Shown here in pieces: positions 7,017 through 9,392 of a DNA stretch of 9,392 bases. The stretch is from an uncultured Oscillochloris sp. GTDB lineage: Bacteria; Chloroflexota; Chloroflexia; Chloroflexales; Chloroflexaceae. The stretch is from the NCBI GenBank assembly GCA_903877945.1, contig CAIRFY010000444.1:1-9392 (forward strand), read 5' to 3'. The position numbers and the translations under genes are program-made. The first letter of the stretch is position 1, and the number at the start of each line of letters is the position of its first letter. The notes under the pieces were generated by a model, which searched no databases, had not been told where the DNA came from, and worked only from the letters and a program-made list of their open reading frames with translations.

Positions 7017-7538
7017 TTACTTTATATCGACCAACTCAACCTCAAAGATCAGGGTCGCGTTGGGCGGGATCACGCCGCCCGCCCCGCCCGCACCGTAGGC
7101 CAGGTTCGGTGGGATGATCAGCTTGGCCTTGCCGCCCTTGCGCATCAGAGCGATCCCCTCATCCCAGCCAGGGATGACCATGCCCCGTCCGAGGGCAAAA
7201 TCGATGGGCTGGCCTCGATCATAGGAACTGTCAAAGATGGTGCCGTTCTCAAGAGTGCCTTTGTAGTGAACAGATACCATATCCCCAACCTTCGGGGCGG
7301 CACCTGTGCCGGGCGTGATCTCAACGTACTTCAGTCCGCTGGCAGTGGTCACAACGGTCTCCTGACTATCGGTGCTGGTGGTGGGGACGGCGGTCGCGGT
7401 GGCAGCGGTCGTGCTGGTGGTGGGGACGGCGGTCGCGGTGGCAGCGGTCGTGCTGACAGCCGGGGTCGCGCCGCACGCAGACAGGGCTCCCGCTAGGGCT
7501 AATCCGATCAGACCAGCGGGGATACGAAAGGGGGGCAT
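7017..7538 (-). CDS. FKBP-type peptidyl-prolyl cis-trans isomerase, lipoprotein
   Basis: A 173-residue exported prolyl isomerase that should help fold proteins outside the cytoplasmic membrane. A short signal peptide ends in a lipobox (L19-S20-A21-C22), so the mature protein would be lipid-anchored at C22. A Thr/Ala/Pro-rich linker (about 23-60) contains two copies of a 13-residue repeat. The FKBP domain (about 66-173) keeps the usual active-site residues: Y92, F102, D103, F114, V121, I122, W125, Y148 and F165. The length fits a single-domain FKBP. The ATG at 7538 has AGGAGA just upstream, with a rather short spacing of 4 nt from AGGAG. The gene lies upstream of the kinase on the same strand but is separated by about 220 bp of repeat elements, so cotranscription is doubtful. 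Both flanks carry related REP-like sequences. Confidence 0.93.
   Translation of the reverse strand: MPPFRIPAGLIGLALAGALSACGATPAVSTTAATATAVPTTSTTAATATAVPTTSTDSQETVVTTASGLKYVEITPGTGAAPKVGDMVSVHYKGTLENGTIFDSSYDRGQPIDFALGRGMVIPGWDEGIALMRKGGKAKLIIPPNLAYGAGGAGGVIPPNATLIFEVELVDIK
7372..7455 (-). repeat. 39-bp direct repeat in the isomerase linker
   Basis: Two perfect 39-bp copies (7372-7410 and 7411-7449) are followed by 6 bp of a third. Thirty-nine bp equals 13 codons, so copy-number change lengthens or shortens the linker between lipid anchor and FKBP domain without a frameshift. The perfect identity suggests a recent duplication. Confidence 0.95.
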
Positions 7539-7541
7539 AGT

Positions 7542-7547
7542 TCTCCT
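7542..7547 (-). promoter_or_regulatory. Ribosome binding site of the isomerase
   Basis: The minus strand reads AGGAGA. The gap from AGGAG to the ATG at 7538 is only 4 nt, shorter than usual, but no better start is available for the signal peptide. Confidence 0.6.
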
Positions 7548-7563
7548 GATGTGTACATGGTTG

Positions 7564-7615
7564 CCGGGACGCTCCGTTTCGCTCAGCGTGACCGCGTCAC
7601 GTCTGCGCTACTGCG
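7564..7615. repeat. Diverged relative of the REP-like repeat
   Basis: This stretch aligns by eye with 6954-7010: both begin CGGGA, contain a TTCGCTCAG core followed by a TGAC motif, and end near CTGCG. A short hairpin, CGTGAC-CGC-GTCACG, lies at 7587-7601. The two related sequences bracket the isomerase gene. The match is imperfect, so common ancestry is likely but not proven. Confidence 0.45.
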
Positions 7616-7630
7616 TTCGTCCCTCTTCCC

Positions 7631-7639
7631 ATGCTACCA
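7631..7639 (-). promoter_or_regulatory. Weak candidate extended -10 of the isomerase gene
   Basis: The minus strand reads TGGTAGCAT, a TGn extension plus a 4/6 match to TATAAT. It would give a leader of roughly 85 nt that includes the REP-like relative. No -35 was found. Confidence 0.2.
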
Positions 7640-7919
7640 CGGGAGAACTCGACGTGAGTTAGGTGGACACTCTGAGACGACGGGCTCTCACGACCGCATG
7701 GCATCACGAAAGATCTTACTTTAGGCGAGCGCACAGATGGCACCACGCTATCAGTTCGCCCGTCACGGGCAAAAATCGGTCATTCTCGATGAGTTTGTTG
7801 CCGCCACCTGGAATACTGCTGGCCTCTGCCTGACCGCGCGCGTTGCGCCGTGCTGCCCGTACGTGGCAGCACCTTCGTGGGCAGCAGCGCGCGTTGCCCC
7901 AGAGGCACGGGCAATCGCG
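7640..7919. other. Gene-poor intergenic stretch with small hairpins
   Basis: No convincing gene is seen; the short open frames lack ribosome binding sites and family features. Visible structures are a hairpin GCCCG-TCA-CGGGC (7758-7770), an 8-bp inverted repeat GTGCTGCC/GGCAGCAC with a 7-nt loop (7850-7872), and an 11-bp direct repeat GCGCGCGTTGC (7836-7846 and 7887-7897). The last two lie just upstream of the promoter at 7920 and might be operator-like, but nothing confirms this. Confidence 0.5.
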
Positions 7920-7928
7920 TGCTATAAT
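7920..7928 (+). promoter_or_regulatory. Extended -10 promoter of the queC-like chimera
   Basis: TGCTATAAT, identical to the uvrC element. Transcription would start near 7935, about 32 nt before the GTG start. It excludes the in-frame GTG at 7940 as the likely start because that codon would be almost at the RNA 5' end. No -35 at normal spacing; TTGCCC at 7894 is 23 bp away. Confidence 0.65.
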
Positions 7929-7954
7929 CCAGCCGCCACGTGTACCAACGCAAG

Positions 7955-7962
7955 AAGGAGAT
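7955..7962 (+). promoter_or_regulatory. Ribosome binding site fixing the GTG start at 7967
   Basis: AAGGAGAT is a strong Shine-Dalgarno sequence, with 6 nt between GGAG and the GTG at 7967. It decides between the two in-frame GTG codons at 7940 and 7967. Confidence 0.8.
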
Positions 7963-7966
7963 CCCC

Positions 7967-8656
7967 GTGCCACAGGCGCTGATGCTGCTCAGCGGCGGCC
8001 TGGACTCTGTCTCGGCCCTGGCGTGGGCCATCGTGTCGTTCGACTACGGCCAGCGCTACTACGGCCTCTCCGCCGAGTTCGGGCTCATCCCCGGCGATCA
8101 ACGCATCCCACACTACGACCGCACGATGGACTCTGAGCAGGCCGACGCGCTACGCCCCCAGGTGAAGGAGGCGTTTGCCACGCTGATGGGGCAGGGCTAC
8201 GCTCAGATCTGCCTGGGTGTGAGCGACCGCTATCTGCGGGCGATGGATGGATGGGAGACGCTTGTCCCTGCGGATGTAGATGTGAGGGTAACTGACGGGC
8301 CAATGGGGACGAAGCTCGGCCAGTTACGGGCCTGGTTGGAAGGTCGAGTATGGATGCCAGCGGATCGCCCGGCCCACGTGGCTGCGCCCGTCGCGCCACG
8401 CGGGAAGGTGATGCTCAGCGGCGTTCTGCTTCACATGACCCGCGAGGACGTTTTTGTGCGTGCCCGCGCCGCGCTGGCGAACGATGATGCTGGTGCGAGA
8501 CGTTACCGTGACTGGTATGTGCTGGTGGATGATCAGCGCGTGGCCGCAAAATGGCTGGCTGGCGTGATCAGCGGTCTGCCAACGTCGCGGTTCGATGCGG
8601 CCAATGCCCGACGTGCCCTGTTGGCGCTGGGCGTTGATGTAGAGCGGGAAATTTGA
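7967..8656 (+). CDS. Chimeric protein: QueC-like N-terminus fused to DUF6884/YaaA-like protein
   Basis: A 229-residue protein of two unlike parts. Residues 1-30 match the start of QueC, the 7-cyano-7-deazaguanine (preQ0) synthase: the PP-loop LLSGGLDS (7-14) and SFDYGQR (24-30). The distance between them is about eight residues shorter than in QueC, and everything after GQR is missing, including the QueC zinc cysteines (only one cysteine is present). From residue 31 on, YYGLSAEFGLI, IPHYDRTM (47-54) and a later YLRAM...LRAWLEG region resemble the DUF6884 family, whose own N-terminus (around an LISC motif) is absent. The C-terminal ~45 residues (VAAKWLAGVISGLPTSRF...) look like a small helical module. 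QueC activity is very unlikely; the function is unknown. It has a good promoter, a strong ribosome binding site, a GTG start and a downstream hairpin, so it is probably expressed. The DUF6884 assignment is from memory; an assembly join is the main alternative explanation. Confidence 0.75.
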   Translation: MPQALMLLSGGLDSVSALAWAIVSFDYGQRYYGLSAEFGLIPGDQRIPHYDRTMDSEQADALRPQVKEAFATLMGQGYAQICLGVSDRYLRAMDGWETLVPADVDVRVTDGPMGTKLGQLRAWLEGRVWMPADRPAHVAAPVAPRGKVMLSGVLLHMTREDVFVRARAALANDDAGARRYRDWYVLVDDQRVAAKWLAGVISGLPTSRFDAANARRALLALGVDVEREI

Positions 8657-8659
8657 GCA

Positions 8660-8713
8660 GTAAGACAAGACGACACCGGGAAGCATTAGCCTCCCGGTGT
8701 CGTCTTGTCTTAC
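8660..8713. terminator. Perfect 22-bp-stem hairpin, likely bidirectional terminator
   Basis: Arms at 8660-8681 and 8692-8713 are perfectly complementary over 22 bp with a 10-nt loop. It starts 4 nt after the stop of the plus-strand gene and ends 7 nt before the stop of the minus-strand gene, exactly where a shared terminator would lie. There is no classical T-run right after the stem in either direction; a TTT lies about 8 nt beyond it on the minus strand. Confidence 0.7.
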
Positions 8714-8720
8714 GGCTATC

Positions 8721-9080
8721 CTACGCCGTCGCTTTGCGCCTTGTGGGGTGCTTGCGATCCGACTTGCGGGTCAGCCCGATGATCTCTACAGCGGAGGAGT
8801 CTGGGCCATACTGGGCGATCACCTGAGTCTTCACGCCAAGGGCGATGTCGTGCAGGAAATAGGCCGTGTCCTGCTCGACGACACGAGCCTGATCAAGGGC
8901 GTCCTGTGCGCGTACCGTGGACTGCTCAGCCTGGGACAGCGTTGCCTCGGCCATCTGTAAGGCTGCCACGCTGTAGGCTCCGTTCAGCGGCTGGTAATCG
9001 CTCAAACCTTGGATGGCCAGCAGCAATGCACGGTCGGCGGCGATGACGTCGGGTGGGAGGCGGTTCCTTCGTGCAGCCAA
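8721..9080 (-). CDS. Conserved small helical protein of unknown function
   Basis: A 119-residue protein. The TTG start at 9080 is chosen because AAAAGGAG lies 8 nt upstream. An in-frame ATG at 9152 would add 24 residues, but it has no ribosome binding site and would place that strong site inside the gene. The centre (about 35-80) is rich in Ala, Gln and Glu and is probably a helical coiled coil. It is followed by a GVKTQVIAQYG segment and a very basic tail (TRKSDRKHPTRRK) that could bind nucleic acid. I recall similar unnamed proteins ending in ...GLKKKS...RPTRR in cyanobacteria and Chloroflexota; no function is known to me. No signal peptide or membrane segment. It is convergent with the chimera gene and shares its hairpin. 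Confidence 0.8.
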   Translation of the reverse strand: MAARRNRLPPDVIAADRALLLAIQGLSDYQPLNGAYSVAALQMAEATLSQAEQSTVRAQDALDQARVVEQDTAYFLHDIALGVKTQVIAQYGPDSSAVEIIGLTRKSDRKHPTRRKATA

Positions 9081-9088
9081 GGGTGTGT

Positions 9089-9096
9089 CTCCTTTT
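9089..9096 (-). promoter_or_regulatory. Ribosome binding site supporting a TTG start
   Basis: The minus strand reads AAAAGGAG, 8 nt before the TTG at 9080. It is the only good ribosome binding site near the 5' end of this gene. Confidence 0.75.
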
Positions 9097-9145
9097 GTGA
9101 TGGGGGCTACGATGTGTGACGCTCGATTGCGCACGAATATTATGA

Positions 9146-9170
9146 TATACATACGGGAATTGAATGTATA
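9146..9170. promoter_or_regulatory. Operator-like inverted repeat upstream of the small unknown gene
   Basis: TATACAT (9146-9152) and ATGTATA (9164-9170) form a 7-bp inverted repeat with an 11-bp spacer in an A/T-rich patch. It lies 66 bp upstream of the TTG start, among weak -10 candidates (CATAAT, TAATAT on the minus strand). It could be a regulator site overlapping the promoter. Confidence 0.35.
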
Positions 9171-9293
9171 GTCCCCCAGAAGTACGCAATTGACTGACCA
9201 TAAGTTACAGTGTTGACTAGTACCGATGGGCTATGCCGAGGTACCACCATTGAGGTGGCAGGCCAAGTGTGTCGAACACCATACATCTGCCAC
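9171..9293. other. Intergenic DNA with two TTGACT boxes
   Basis: No gene is recognised. TTGACT occurs at 9190-9195 and 9213-9218 on the plus strand, each like a -35 hexamer, but no -10 match is found at 16-18 bp. A GAGGTGG (9252-9258) lies 10 nt before a GTG at 9269 that opens a frame into the terminal repeat. Confidence 0.3.
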
Positions 9294-9392
9294 AGATTGA
9301 GGATGCACGCCCGCAGATTGAGGATGCACGCCCGCAGATTGAGGATGCACGCCCGCAGATTGAGGATGCACGCCCGCAGATTGAGGATGCAC
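9294..9392. repeat. 21-bp tandem repeat running off the window
   Basis: Four perfect 21-bp units starting AGATTGAGGATGCAC, followed by 15 bp of a fifth where the window ends. The period is 21 bp, which is seven codons, and one plus-strand frame encodes an ARPQIED heptapeptide repeat without stops. The units have no spacers, so this is not a CRISPR array. It may be an intergenic minisatellite or the start of a repeat protein gene. Confidence 0.9.

Noticed and set aside
7758..7775. GCCCG-TCA-CGGGC hairpin followed by AAAAA as an intrinsic terminator
   Set aside because: The run is A on the plus strand; on the minus strand the T-run precedes the hairpin instead of following it, and the stem is only 5 bp.
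7716..8031. Minus-strand small open frames upstream of and overlapping the chimera
   Set aside because: They overlap the promoter and start of a better supported gene and lack ribosome binding sites and family similarity.
7967..8656. Annotation as a functional QueC
   Set aside because: Only the first ~30 residues match; the catalytic body and zinc cysteines are absent even though the total length is close to that of QueC.
9081..9152. ATG start at 9152 for the small unknown protein
   Set aside because: No ribosome binding site upstream, and the strong AAAAGGAG would be inside the gene; the TTG at 9080 fits better.
9294..9392. CRISPR array
   Set aside because: The 21-bp units are directly joined with no variable spacers; the same holds for the 8-bp array at 1-240.

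Overview
The window looks like chromosomal DNA from a GC-rich bacterium, most plausibly a member of the Chloroflexota (Chloroflexales-like). This is inferred from the GC-rich coding sequence, the many short tandem repeats of C-rich octamers and heptamers, the style of the genes, and a small unnamed protein family that I recall from Chloroflexota and cyanobacteria. No rRNA or tRNA is present to confirm it.

Layout. Positions 1-240 are an uninterrupted array of thirty 8-bp units. It ends exactly at the stop codon of a minus-strand calcineurin-like metallophosphoesterase (240-1181). A divergent intergenic region of about 250 bp carries a C-rich hairpin repeat and the promoters of both flanking genes. 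uvrC follows on the plus strand (1432-3387). It is intact but carries an in-frame insertion made of heptanucleotide repeats inside its endonuclease domain. Its stop codon directly touches the stop codon of a convergent 1134-residue hybrid sensor histidine kinase on the minus strand (3388-6792; two membrane segments, PAS-GAF-PAS-PAS-PAS, HisKA, HATPase, receiver).

Upstream of the kinase lie a 102-bp MITE-like inverted-repeat element (6830-6931), whose end may supply the kinase promoter, and a REP-like palindrome (6935-6975). Next is a minus-strand FKBP-type prolyl isomerase lipoprotein (7017-7538) with a duplicated 39-bp linker repeat. A diverged relative of the REP-like sequence lies on its other side. 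A gene-poor stretch (7539-7966) then leads to a plus-strand gene (7967-8656). Its first ~30 codons look like the start of queC (PP-loop SGGLDS and SFDYGQR motifs), but the rest looks like a DUF6884/YaaA-like protein. A perfect 22-bp-stem hairpin separates it from a convergent small unknown protein (8721-9080, TTG start). The window ends inside a 21-bp tandem repeat (9294-9392).

The genes do not form an obvious pathway. uvrC is a housekeeping DNA repair gene, the phosphoesterase and the isomerase act at the cell envelope, and the kinase is an orphan with its own receiver. The most interesting points are the queC/DUF6884 chimera, the repeat-derived insertion in uvrC, and the way short repeats and a MITE-like element contribute to gene ends, linkers and possibly promoters. 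I found no clear multi-gene novel system; the chimera is the best candidate for something undescribed.
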